From JBFLVQ01 sp040758525 (GTDB lineage: Bacteria > Acidobacteriota > Blastocatellia > Chloracidobacteriales > JADJPF01): a DNA stretch of 8,377 nt. The translations under genes were made by a program, and so were the position numbers. The stretch's first letter is position 1. Every line of letters starts with the position of its first letter. Location of the stretch: assembly GCA_040758525.1 (NCBI GenBank), contig JBFLVQ010000428.1, positions 1 through 8,377 on the forward strand, read 5' to 3'. Below, piece by piece: positions 1-5,998 of the stretch. The notes under the pieces were generated by a model, which was not told the DNA's origin, did no database searches, and was given only the letters and a program-made list of their open reading frames with translations.

Positions 1-87
1 GTTGATACAGACTATTTTATCTTATGAAGTTGTTAGGTAATGAGATATCCTTACTTCAAGATAAACCCTGTTATCTACTAACTAAAC

Positions 88-131
88 TTACAATTTTGTA
101 AAGGAAACAGGCATTTATTGCAAATTTGTAA
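88..131. promoter_or_regulatory. Pair of 14-bp dyads at the activator start (possible operator)
   Basis: Two near-identical partly palindromic 14-mers lie 30 bp apart: TTACAATTTTGTAA at 88-101 and TTGCAAATTTGTAA at 118-131. They agree at 12 of 14 positions. The first is a perfect inverted repeat (TTACAA/TTGTAA) around a TT centre; the second has a perfect CAAATTTG core. The 30-bp spacing is close to three helical turns, so a dimeric regulator could occupy both on one DNA face. The first site ends at the Shine-Dalgarno of the downstream gene and the second begins at its likely TTG start, so binding would block initiation. The repeats are seen directly; the operator role is inference. Confidence 0.4.
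101..107 (+). promoter_or_regulatory. Ribosome binding site deciding a TTG start
   Basis: AAGGAAA lies 10 nt before TTG at 118 and is the only purine-rich Shine-Dalgarno-like stretch near the gene start. The in-frame ATG at 136 is 28 nt away, with only AT-rich sequence just before it. This favours TTG at 118, although ATG at 136 cannot be excluded. Confidence 0.5.
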
Positions 132-1698
132 AATTATGACAAGCCAAGCCACTCAGATTAAAAAACTTTCCACGCTCGTAGAGGTAAGTCAAGCGCTCTC
201 TAGCACATTGAACCTCAAGACGGCATTACAAAAGGCACTAGAAATATTGGAGCGATATCATGGCGGTATCAGAGGTATGGTAACGCTATTGGAAGATGAG
301 ACCGGAGCGCTAGTTGTAAAGGCTGTTAGCGGGTCAGCGCCGAACAAATTCTCCGGGCATTTTTCTAGTGAGATTATTCATCGTGTTATTGAGACTGGTA
401 AGACAGTATTGATACCACAGCTTAGTCGTGATCCACTAGCATTAATAGATTCAGCACAAAGAAAGGAACTGAAGAAACAAGAGTTGAGCTTCATCTGTGT
501 GCCCATTATTCTCAATCGTAAAACCATTGGTGCACTCAATATCGATCTGCCTTTTTATCAAGAGCATGAATTTGAAAGCACGGTCAAGTGTCTGACTGTT
601 GCTGCCTCTATGATCGCACAGGCATTAAAAATCCATCGCCTTATTGAAGCAGAACGTCAGCGGTTGCTTAATGAGAATAACCATTTGAAGAAAGAGTTGA
701 TTGAGCGATATGATTTCTCTAACATAATTGGTCGTAGCAGCGCAATGCGGCTGGTATACGAACAGATTACTCAAGTTGCTCGTACCAACACAACCGTACT
801 GATTCGTGGTGAATCGGGAACCGGAAAAGAATTGATTGCAAACGCGATCCATTACAACTCCGCACGTGCTAAGAAACCATTAATTAAGGTTAATTGTGCG
901 GCATTGCCAGATACGCTGATCGAGTCTGAACTGTTTGGTTATGAAAAGGGTGCCTTCACGGGTGCACAGACACGTAAAAGGGGTCGATTTGAGATGGCAG
1001 AAGGCGGTACTCTGTTTCTTGATGAGATTGGTGAAGTAAATCCTGCTACACAAATTAAACTATTGCGAGTACTACAGGAGAAGGAGTTTGAACGTTTAGG
1101 CGGTACAGAGACGATCAAAGCCAATGTACGTTTAGTAGCTGCCACCAACAAGAATTTAGAAGAGGCAATTGCCCAGGGGCAATTTCGCGAAGATCTCTAC
1201 TATCGGCTTAATGTTTTTACTATTTTTGTACCTCCTTTAAGAGAGCGTAAACCAGATATAATGCTGCTAGCAGACTATTTTCTTGAGAAATATGCCGCCG
1301 AGCATGGCAAAGAGATAAGGCGTATCTCAACTCCTACTATCGATATGCTGATGAGCTATCATTGGCCTGGTAATGTGCGTGAGTTGGAGAATACCTTGGA
1401 ACGGGCAGCATTAGTCTGCAATGGACCAGTTATTCACAGTCACCATTTGCCTCCTACATTACAGATGGCAGAGATTTCTGAAACAACCTTTAGCGCCTCG
1501 CTTGAAGAGACAGTTGAGGCATATGAGAAGGACTTGATTCAGGATGCATTAAAAACTACCCGTGCTAACCGTACCAAAGCAGCAAAATTACTACGCACAA
1601 CATTACGCATCTTAAACTATAAAATAAAGAAGTATGAGATAGACATCTCCCGTTTTCGTAAATACTTAAAAGCGACCGGTGAAAATGTGAAAAGGTGA
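118..1698 (+). CDS. Sigma-54-dependent transcriptional activator (GAF-AAA+-Fis HTH)
   Basis: This cytoplasmic enhancer-binding protein of the NifA-like layout would use ATP hydrolysis to remodel sigma-54 RNA polymerase at -12/-24 promoters. A GAF sensor spans about residues 22-172, followed by a charged, probably coiled-coil linker (about 173-200). The AAA+ core spans about 203-440: Walker A GESGTGKE at 231-238, the sigma-54 contact loop GAFTGA at 278-283, Walker B ending in D302-E303, arginine-finger candidates R357 and R363, and sensor-2 GNVRE at 418-422. A Fis-type helix-turn-helix lies at about 484-505. All catalytic motifs are intact, so it should be an active ATPase. There is no receiver domain; control is probably by a ligand or protein bound to GAF, not known here. 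An oddity is R493, where family members usually have a Gly in the HTH turn. TTG at 118 was chosen from its Shine-Dalgarno; ATG at 136 is the alternative. The 526-residue length fits the family. Target genes cannot be read from this window. Confidence 0.93.
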   Translation: MQICKIMTSQATQIKKLSTLVEVSQALSSTLNLKTALQKALEILERYHGGIRGMVTLLEDETGALVVKAVSGSAPNKFSGHFSSEIIHRVIETGKTVLIPQLSRDPLALIDSAQRKELKKQELSFICVPIILNRKTIGALNIDLPFYQEHEFESTVKCLTVAASMIAQALKIHRLIEAERQRLLNENNHLKKELIERYDFSNIIGRSSAMRLVYEQITQVARTNTTVLIRGESGTGKELIANAIHYNSARAKKPLIKVNCAALPDTLIESELFGYEKGAFTGAQTRKRGRFEMAEGGTLFLDEIGEVNPATQIKLLRVLQEKEFERLGGTETIKANVRLVAATNKNLEEAIAQGQFREDLYYRLNVFTIFVPPLRERKPDIMLLADYFLEKYAAEHGKEIRRISTPTIDMLMSYHWPGNVRELENTLERAALVCNGPVIHSHHLPPTLQMAEISETTFSASLEETVEAYEKDLIQDALKTTRANRTKAAKLLRTTLRILNYKIKKYEIDISRFRKYLKATGENVKR

Positions 1699-1708
1699 AT
1701 CGACCCCA

Positions 1709-1728
1709 ATTAATCGCTAACGATTAAT
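1709..1728. repeat. Perfect 8-bp inverted repeat after the activator gene
   Basis: ATTAATCG and CGATTAAT flank a 4-nt CTAA loop, 10 bp after the activator stop codon. As RNA this is an 8-bp hairpin followed only by CTTT. It could be a weak terminator or a 3' stabilising stem for the activator mRNA, or a protein-binding dyad. The AT-rich stem and missing U-tract argue against a canonical intrinsic terminator. Confidence 0.45.
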
Positions 1729-1743
1729 CTTTACTAAAATATA

Positions 1744-1763
1744 CTAGCGTTAATCTTCGCTAG
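1744..1763. repeat. Inverted repeat CTAGCG / CGCTAG
   Basis: CTAGCG (1744-1749) and CGCTAG (1758-1763) form a perfect 6-bp stem around an 8-nt loop, TTAATCTT. The same octamer occurs at 1724-1731. Together with its flanks it makes an imperfect direct repeat: CTAACGATTAATCTTTACTA (1717-1736) against 1744-1762, matching in 16 of 20 aligned columns. This points to a repeated binding element or a decayed duplication. No function is known. Confidence 0.4.
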
Positions 1764-1772
1764 CTCTGTATT

Positions 1773-1800
1773 CAACAACTAGGCTAGTAAGGCTCTGTTG
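1773..1800. repeat. Nested palindromes CAACA...TGTTG around ACTAG-G-CTAGT
   Basis: CAACA (1773-1777) pairs with TGTTG (1796-1800). Inside lies the 11-nt palindrome ACTAGGCTAGT (1778-1788). The arrangement could form a branched RNA stem or hold a dimeric regulator. It is seen directly, but short stems in AT-rich spacer DNA can arise by chance. Confidence 0.3.
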
Positions 1801-1814
1801 CAACCAGTAGCGAG

Positions 1815-1829
1815 ATCTATAATATAGAT
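1815..1829. repeat. Perfect 7-bp palindrome ATCTATA-A-TATAGAT
   Basis: Two perfect 7-bp half-sites sit around a single central A, roughly 100 bp before the kinase gene. The one-base centre makes a DNA-binding dyad more likely than an RNA hairpin. It lies upstream of the candidate kinase promoter, where an activator could bind. The regulator is unknown. Confidence 0.35.
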
Positions 1830-1840
1830 GATAAAGTAGG

Positions 1841-1865
1841 TAACTAACCAGATAGTTAATATTAA
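1841..1865. repeat. Overlapping inverted repeats upstream of the kinase promoter
   Basis: TAACTA (1841-1846) pairs with TAGTTA (1853-1858) across a 6-nt loop, and TTAATATTAA (1856-1865) is a perfect 10-bp palindrome. The second overlaps the proposed -35 element TTAATA at 1856-1861, so a bound protein could affect polymerase access. The palindromes are seen; the regulatory role is inferred. Confidence 0.3.
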
Positions 1866-1885
1866 AATTGATAGGTAAGTATAAT
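1856..1885 (+). promoter_or_regulatory. Candidate housekeeping promoter of the kinase gene
   Basis: A perfect -10 hexamer TATAAT (1880-1885) lies 18 bp after TTAATA (1856-1861), which matches 4 of 6 bases of the TTGACA -35 consensus. Transcription would begin near 1892, leaving a leader of about 36 nt that contains the Shine-Dalgarno. This suggests the kinase gene can be transcribed separately from the activator gene before it. Confidence 0.45.
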
Positions 1886-1927
1886 CTCTGATGTTGAGAC
1901 CTATTTAACAAAAGGGAAGTTAATAAA

Positions 1928-4900
1928 ATGAAGACTTGTATAGCCTGCGGTAAAAAGTGGGCAGATGATGCTCGATTCTGCTCTGTAGATGGCACGGAAT
2001 TGAGCGAAATTTTTGCTGACCCCCTGGACGCACTGATCGGCAAGGTGCTTAATCGTACTTACAAGGTCGAAGCAAAACTTGGACAAGGTGGTATGGGGGC
2101 AATCTTTCGTGCCAAGCATATAGGAATAGGCGATCTGGTAGCAATTAAAGTAATCTCCCCTGAACATACGCAAAACAACGAGGTAATGCTGCGCTTTCGT
2201 CGCGAGGCACAGGCAGTGCGGCGACTTGCTCATCCTAATGCTGTGGCTGTGCATGATTTTAATTTGACTGAAGATGGCCTGCTATTTATGGTCATGGAGT
2301 ATGTCAATGGGATTACCTTAGAACAATACTTAAAAGAGCATACTTTTTTACTACCCAAGCGTGCTCTAGAGATTATCCGTCCTATTACGGCTGCCCTTGA
2401 TGTTGCCCATAGTCTAGGTATTATTCACCGTGATCTAAAACCGGCTAACTTAATGATCTGTCAGGATACGGCGGGGCATGAACAGATAAAGGTACTCGAT
2501 TTTGGTACGGCGCGCCTCTCTTACCAAGAGAGTGATACCAGTCGGTCTTCAGCAGTGAGGATTACTTATCGAGGACAGATCTGTGGCACTCCCATTTATA
2601 TGTCACCAGAACAGATAATGGAAGAGCCGATTACTGCAGCATCCGATATTTACGCAATGGGAGTAGTACTTTACCAAACACTTACTGGAACAGTACCGTT
2701 CTTTTCCAAGAAAATCACCGATATCCTTAATGCCCATGTTGAAGCGCCACCCGAACCACCCTCGCGGCGACGACCAGAGCTTAGCCCAGAATTTGATGCA
2801 ATAGTATTAAAAGCGCTGGAGAAGAAACCAGAACATCGTTATCAGACAGCCGGAGCAATGGCGGAAGAACTTGCTACCACAGTAGCTTCCGTTATGCGTG
2901 AGCAGTTACTTAGCACCAAAACTATTAATAGTAATGGTATCGACAGCAAAATCAGTACCGAAGTACTAGTAGAAGCAGGTGTACCACAGCCAAATTTTAA
3001 TCAATTTGTTAAACGTGAGAATGAATTAAAGCGATTACAGAGCGAATTTCTCAATACCATTGAAGGCAAAGCGCGCCCTACCTTTATTATCGGTAGCCCT
3101 GGCATAGGAAAGACAGAACTTCTTGCCAAACTACGGGAATGGGCAATTAATAATGATGCTACTGTGCTGGCAGGAAAATTCTTTGATTATAGTAGTAAGG
3201 CTAGTGAACCATTACAGTTGTTCAAAACTATGCTTGCTAGTATGCTGCCAGAATCAGAGATTAGTGGGCATAGCACTACTTCATTCGATAATATCAGAGA
3301 GCAACTAGCCAAGCATTTTGGTCTACAAGCCAGTCTTGCTGACACTAAAGCTATTGATAAATGGTCGGTATTTGAAGAACTAAATTCAACTTTTTTTAAT
3401 ATTGCCAAAACGCGTCCACTCTTAATGCTGATCGATGATCTACAATGGGCCGACTCTTTAAGTCTGGAGTATCTAGGTTATCTACTACGTAGTAGTAAAC
3501 AACACAAACTCTGCTTTGTAGGCTCAACACGAACCGAGGAGGCTGGTTGCAAGGGACATCCATTACGTGAATGGTTGGTAGAACAGGTATCCTATTTCAC
3601 TTACGAAAAGATGGAGCTTGCTCCCTTTGATCTTGAGACAATAAATGTATGGCTACAGGCTGTTTTCCATTATGTTGATATTAACCAGGAAGATATCAAA
3701 CTGCTTCACAAGATCACGGATGGTAATCCATTTTATCTAGGAGAGGTGATCCGTCTACTTATCGATAGTGGAAAGATCATTTTCCAAGATAGAGTATGGC
3801 GTGGTACAGGCTTCGAAAAAGTCAAAGTACCGCATTCAATCGACAGTATAGTTAAGTATAAACTAGAGAGTTGCCCGGAAGAATTGCGCCAGTTGCTTTC
3901 ACAAGCCGCAGTAATTGGTGATGATTTCCGTTTTGAACTGCTTCAACTGGTCTCAAATCTTGATGAAGTTGAGATGGAACGTCTGCTGGTTGCAGGTGTA
4001 AAAGCCTTTTTGCTGTCTGAAGCAGATAATGGCATGGCTGGCGATAGTTATCGATTTTATCAGACCACAATTCGATATGTTATCTACGAAGAGATTCCCA
4101 AGCGGCAACGTAAACGCCTACATTCGCAAGTGGCAAAGGCGCTTAGCAAGCTTTATAGTAGCAAAACAGAGAGAGTTGCAGGGACAATTGCTTATCACTA
4201 TTATGCTGCTGGCGAATGGGAAGAGACCTTTAAGTATGGTGTTCCTGCAGTAGAGCAAGCCTTTCAGCAGCAGGTTATGGGTGATGTAATAAAGCTATCA
4301 AAATTTGTTGAAGAAGCATTCAGCAATCTTGAATCTGAAGATGTCAATACGGAGCGTCAGCGTATTTTTGCTGAGATTAGATTATATCGTCTAATGGCAT
4401 TAATGCGACTAGCACACTTCGAGGAAGCAGAACGAGAAGTTAAACAGACCCATGAATATATTGAGAAATTGAATATTCCTACTCTACATCTATCTTTGCA
4501 AGCTATATCAACAGAACTATGCTTCTGGGGCAACCGTTACTCTGAAGGCGTAAAAATTGGCAGTGCGGCATTAACACTAGCGCGGCAGTTGAATGATGAA
4601 AAGTATCTCTGTCCGCTTATGTTCTATCTGGGATTATGCCAAGCACGTATTTCCAAATTAGCTGAAGCGCTCTCAACTTTTGAAGAGATGTGTGAAATTT
4701 CTCAGCGTAGCGGTGATCGCTCTATGCAAGCAAGAGCTTTGAGTGCATTTGGTTTCTTCAACCATTTTTGTGGTGAGTGGCGCAAAGCCCGCACTTATCT
4801 AAGTAAAGCCCTGGAACTGGCGCGTGCTTGCAATGACCGCTATATGGAGTGTTTCACTTTGGTCTTCTGGTCTTGGGTTACTGAGTATGAATGCCAGTTA

Positions 4901-5527
4901 AATCAACTTAAAAAATATTTTGATGAAGGGACAAAGATAGCCCACACTTGTGGTTGGCACAATTTAGAAGGCTACTTCTACTTTGTTGCCGGACGAAGTC
5001 TAGGTAGTGCATTTGAGCCCAACTTCCAGAAAGCTCAAGAATTGCTTAGTCATGGCCAAGTAATAATGCAAGAGACACAAGATCTTGTTGGTCAATTGCA
5101 CATCGCACATGCATTTGCCACTGCCGAAGGTCGTGCTAATCCTTCCACAGCAGTATTGGCAAAGCTACGCGCCATTTCAACTACACTTACTAGCAAAGGT
5201 GAAACTCTCAATAATTGTAGAACGATGTGTGAGCAAGGAGAGGTTGAAATAAGATTGGAGCATTGGGATGAAGCTCTGGTCAGCTTTCAAAATGCGCTAC
5301 GCTTGGCAGAAAGTATTCCTTTTGCTGATTGCCAATGGCGTGCTCATTTTGGCCTAGCACGTTACTATAAGCATACTAATGATGAAGTATCCGCGCTTAA
5401 TCACTTAAGTCTAGCGATCGCGGTGATAAATAGACTACAACAAGAGTTTGATAACAATGAAGAGATCGCTGCCTTTATGGCAGATAAACAGCAGGTCTAT
5501 ATCACTTACGCCGAACTGTGTAGCTGA
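1928..5527 (+). CDS. Ser/Thr protein kinase with MalT/PknK-like ATPase and TPR tail
   Basis: This is a large cytosolic signalling protein (1199 residues) with no visible membrane segment. A short zinc-ribbon-like start has C4, C7 and C18, with D21 where a fourth Cys is expected. The kinase domain spans about 45-315: glycine loop GQGGMG at 52-57, lysine K74, E93, catalytic HRDLKPAN at 167-174, DFG at 191-193, SPE at 226-228, D240 and R304. All catalytic residues are present and it is an RD kinase, so it should be active. A P-loop ATPase of the AAA_16/MalT/PknK type follows, with Walker A GSPGIGKT at 389-396, Walker B LLMLIDDLQWAD at 498-509, and the family stretch NPFYLGEVIRLL at 600-611. Residues from about 750 to the end are helical TPR-like repeats, probably for partner binding. 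There is no C-terminal DNA-binding domain, so output is likely phosphorylation or protein contact. The Shine-Dalgarno AAGGGAAG (1912-1919) is 8 nt before ATG. Substrates are unknown; the resemblance to mycobacterial PknK is in layout only. Confidence 0.94.
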   Translation: MKTCIACGKKWADDARFCSVDGTELSEIFADPLDALIGKVLNRTYKVEAKLGQGGMGAIFRAKHIGIGDLVAIKVISPEHTQNNEVMLRFRREAQAVRRLAHPNAVAVHDFNLTEDGLLFMVMEYVNGITLEQYLKEHTFLLPKRALEIIRPITAALDVAHSLGIIHRDLKPANLMICQDTAGHEQIKVLDFGTARLSYQESDTSRSSAVRITYRGQICGTPIYMSPEQIMEEPITAASDIYAMGVVLYQTLTGTVPFFSKKITDILNAHVEAPPEPPSRRRPELSPEFDAIVLKALEKKPEHRYQTAGAMAEELATTVASVMREQLLSTKTINSNGIDSKISTEVLVEAGVPQPNFNQFVKRENELKRLQSEFLNTIEGKARPTFIIGSPGIGKTELLAKLREWAINNDATVLAGKFFDYSSKASEPLQLFKTMLASMLPESEISGHSTTSFDNIREQLAKHFGLQASLADTKAIDKWSVFEELNSTFFNIAKTRPLLMLIDDLQWADSLSLEYLGYLLRSSKQHKLCFVGSTRTEEAGCKGHPLREWLVEQVSYFTYEKMELAPFDLETINVWLQAVFHYVDINQEDIKLLHKITDGNPFYLGEVIRLLIDSGKIIFQDRVWRGTGFEKVKVPHSIDSIVKYKLESCPEELRQLLSQAAVIGDDFRFELLQLVSNLDEVEMERLLVAGVKAFLLSEADNGMAGDSYRFYQTTIRYVIYEEIPKRQRKRLHSQVAKALSKLYSSKTERVAGTIAYHYYAAGEWEETFKYGVPAVEQAFQQQVMGDVIKLSKFVEEAFSNLESEDVNTERQRIFAEIRLYRLMALMRLAHFEEAEREVKQTHEYIEKLNIPTLHLSLQAISTELCFWGNRYSEGVKIGSAALTLARQLNDEKYLCPLMFYLGLCQARISKLAEALSTFEEMCEISQRSGDRSMQARALSAFGFFNHFCGEWRKARTYLSKALELARACNDRYMECFTLVFWSWVTEYECQLNQLKKYFDEGTKIAHTCGWHNLEGYFYFVAGRSLGSAFEPNFQKAQELLSHGQVIMQETQDLVGQLHIAHAFATAEGRANPSTAVLAKLRAISTTLTSKGETLNNCRTMCEQGEVEIRLEHWDEALVSFQNALRLAESIPFADCQWRAHFGLARYYKHTNDEVSALNHLSLAIAVINRLQQEFDNNEEIAAFMADKQQVYITYAELCS

Positions 5528-5534
5528 ACATTGC

Positions 5535-5558
5535 TAAGCGCGTCTCTGAGAGAGCTTA
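5535..5558. terminator. Bulged hairpin between convergent genes (weak candidate)
   Basis: The 28-bp gap between the converging stop codons is spanned by an interrupted dyad: TAAGC (5535-5539) and TCTCT (5543-5547) pair with AGAGA (5549-5553) and GCTTA (5554-5558), with a GCG bulge and a very tight centre. The right arm includes the stop codon of the VOC gene. No T-run follows on either strand, so this is at best a weak bidirectional terminator. Confidence 0.22.
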
Positions 5559-5933
5559 AATACGTTGTGCAATTTCGATACGGTTACCACCAGGATCACG
5601 AATATAGAAACGTAACCAATTAGCGATCGGCTCAGGATCAGGAATTATCTCTACATCTGCTCTTTTCAATTCCTCTTCAGTTTGAGCGAGATCTTCTACT
5701 AAATAGCAGATATGGCGCTTGCTTAAATGATTGCTGGCGGCTTGCTCCTCAATGGAAAGATGCAACTCGACCTCTCCATATCGGTACCAAGCGCCTCCAC
5801 GTTTCTGCTTATTCTCTGGTTTAGGAACCTCTTCAAGCCCTAGTATATTACGATAGAAATGTTTTGTAGCAACCTCAAGAGCGGCTGGTACAGTAATCTG
5901 AATATGATTGATCGCGCTAATCTTTATTGCCAT
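5556..5933 (-). CDS. VOC-superfamily protein (glyoxalase/dioxygenase fold)
   Basis: This is a small soluble cytoplasmic protein (125 residues) of the vicinal oxygen chelate fold, built from two beta-alpha-beta-beta-beta modules. Residues 5-60 form the first module, with NHIQITVP near the N-terminus and FYRNILGL at 26-33; residues 72-125 form the second, with RHICYLVEDL and the closing DPGGNRIEI at 113-121. The likely metal ligands are H10, H58, H74 and E120, all at the expected places, so it probably binds a divalent metal. Family members include glyoxalase I, ring-cleavage dioxygenases and antibiotic-inactivating enzymes. Sequence alone does not give the substrate, and no specific resistance role is claimed. 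A strong Shine-Dalgarno AGGAGG (minus strand, 5939-5944) sits 5 nt before ATG. It lies 65 bp after the permease gene on the same strand and could share its transcript. Confidence 0.87.
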   Translation of the reverse strand: MAIKISAINHIQITVPAALEVATKHFYRNILGLEEVPKPENKQKRGGAWYRYGEVELHLSIEEQAASNHLSKRHICYLVEDLAQTEEELKRADVEIIPDPEPIANWLRFYIRDPGGNRIEIAQRI

Positions 5934-5954
5934 AAAGTCCTCCTGTCACCCATC

Positions 5955-5984
5955 AGTATAGCAAGGACAATAAGACCATATTAA
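5955..5984 (-). promoter_or_regulatory. Candidate promoter for the VOC gene
   Basis: On the minus strand TTAATA (5984-5979) is followed after 18 bp by TATACT (5960-5955), 5 of 6 matches to the -10 consensus. The leader would be about 15-20 nt and contain the AGGAGG ribosome site. It has the same TTAATA-N18-TATAnT form as the candidate kinase promoter. If real, the VOC gene can be expressed without read-through from the permease gene. Confidence 0.3.
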
Positions 5985-5998
5985 CTATACTTACCATC

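Noticed and set aside
2..28. Sigma-70-like promoter TTGATA (2-7) with TATGAA (23-28)
   Set aside because: The spacer is only 15 bp and the -10 match is poor. No promoter for the activator gene could be assigned with confidence.
1889..1911. NifA-type TGT-N10-ACA element (TGTTGAGACCTATTTAACA)
   Set aside because: The TGT and ACA half-sites are 13 nt apart, not 10, so it does not fit the known activator site. The short dyad is probably chance.
1..1927. Sigma-54 (-12/-24) promoter upstream of either rightward gene
   Set aside because: I looked for GG-N10-GC in 1-117 and 1699-1927. The nearest candidate, around 1782-1802, has the wrong spacing, so the activator's targets appear to lie elsewhere.
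1750..2254. Two minus-strand open frames (1750-2043 and 1901-2254) over the kinase gene start
   Set aside because: They overlap the strongly supported kinase N-terminus antisense, show no recognisable domain, and have low-complexity composition typical of shadow frames.
5556..5933. Naming the VOC protein as a fosfomycin or bleomycin resistance determinant
   Set aside because: The fold and metal ligands are shared by many enzymes with different substrates, and no specific subfamily signature was recognised.
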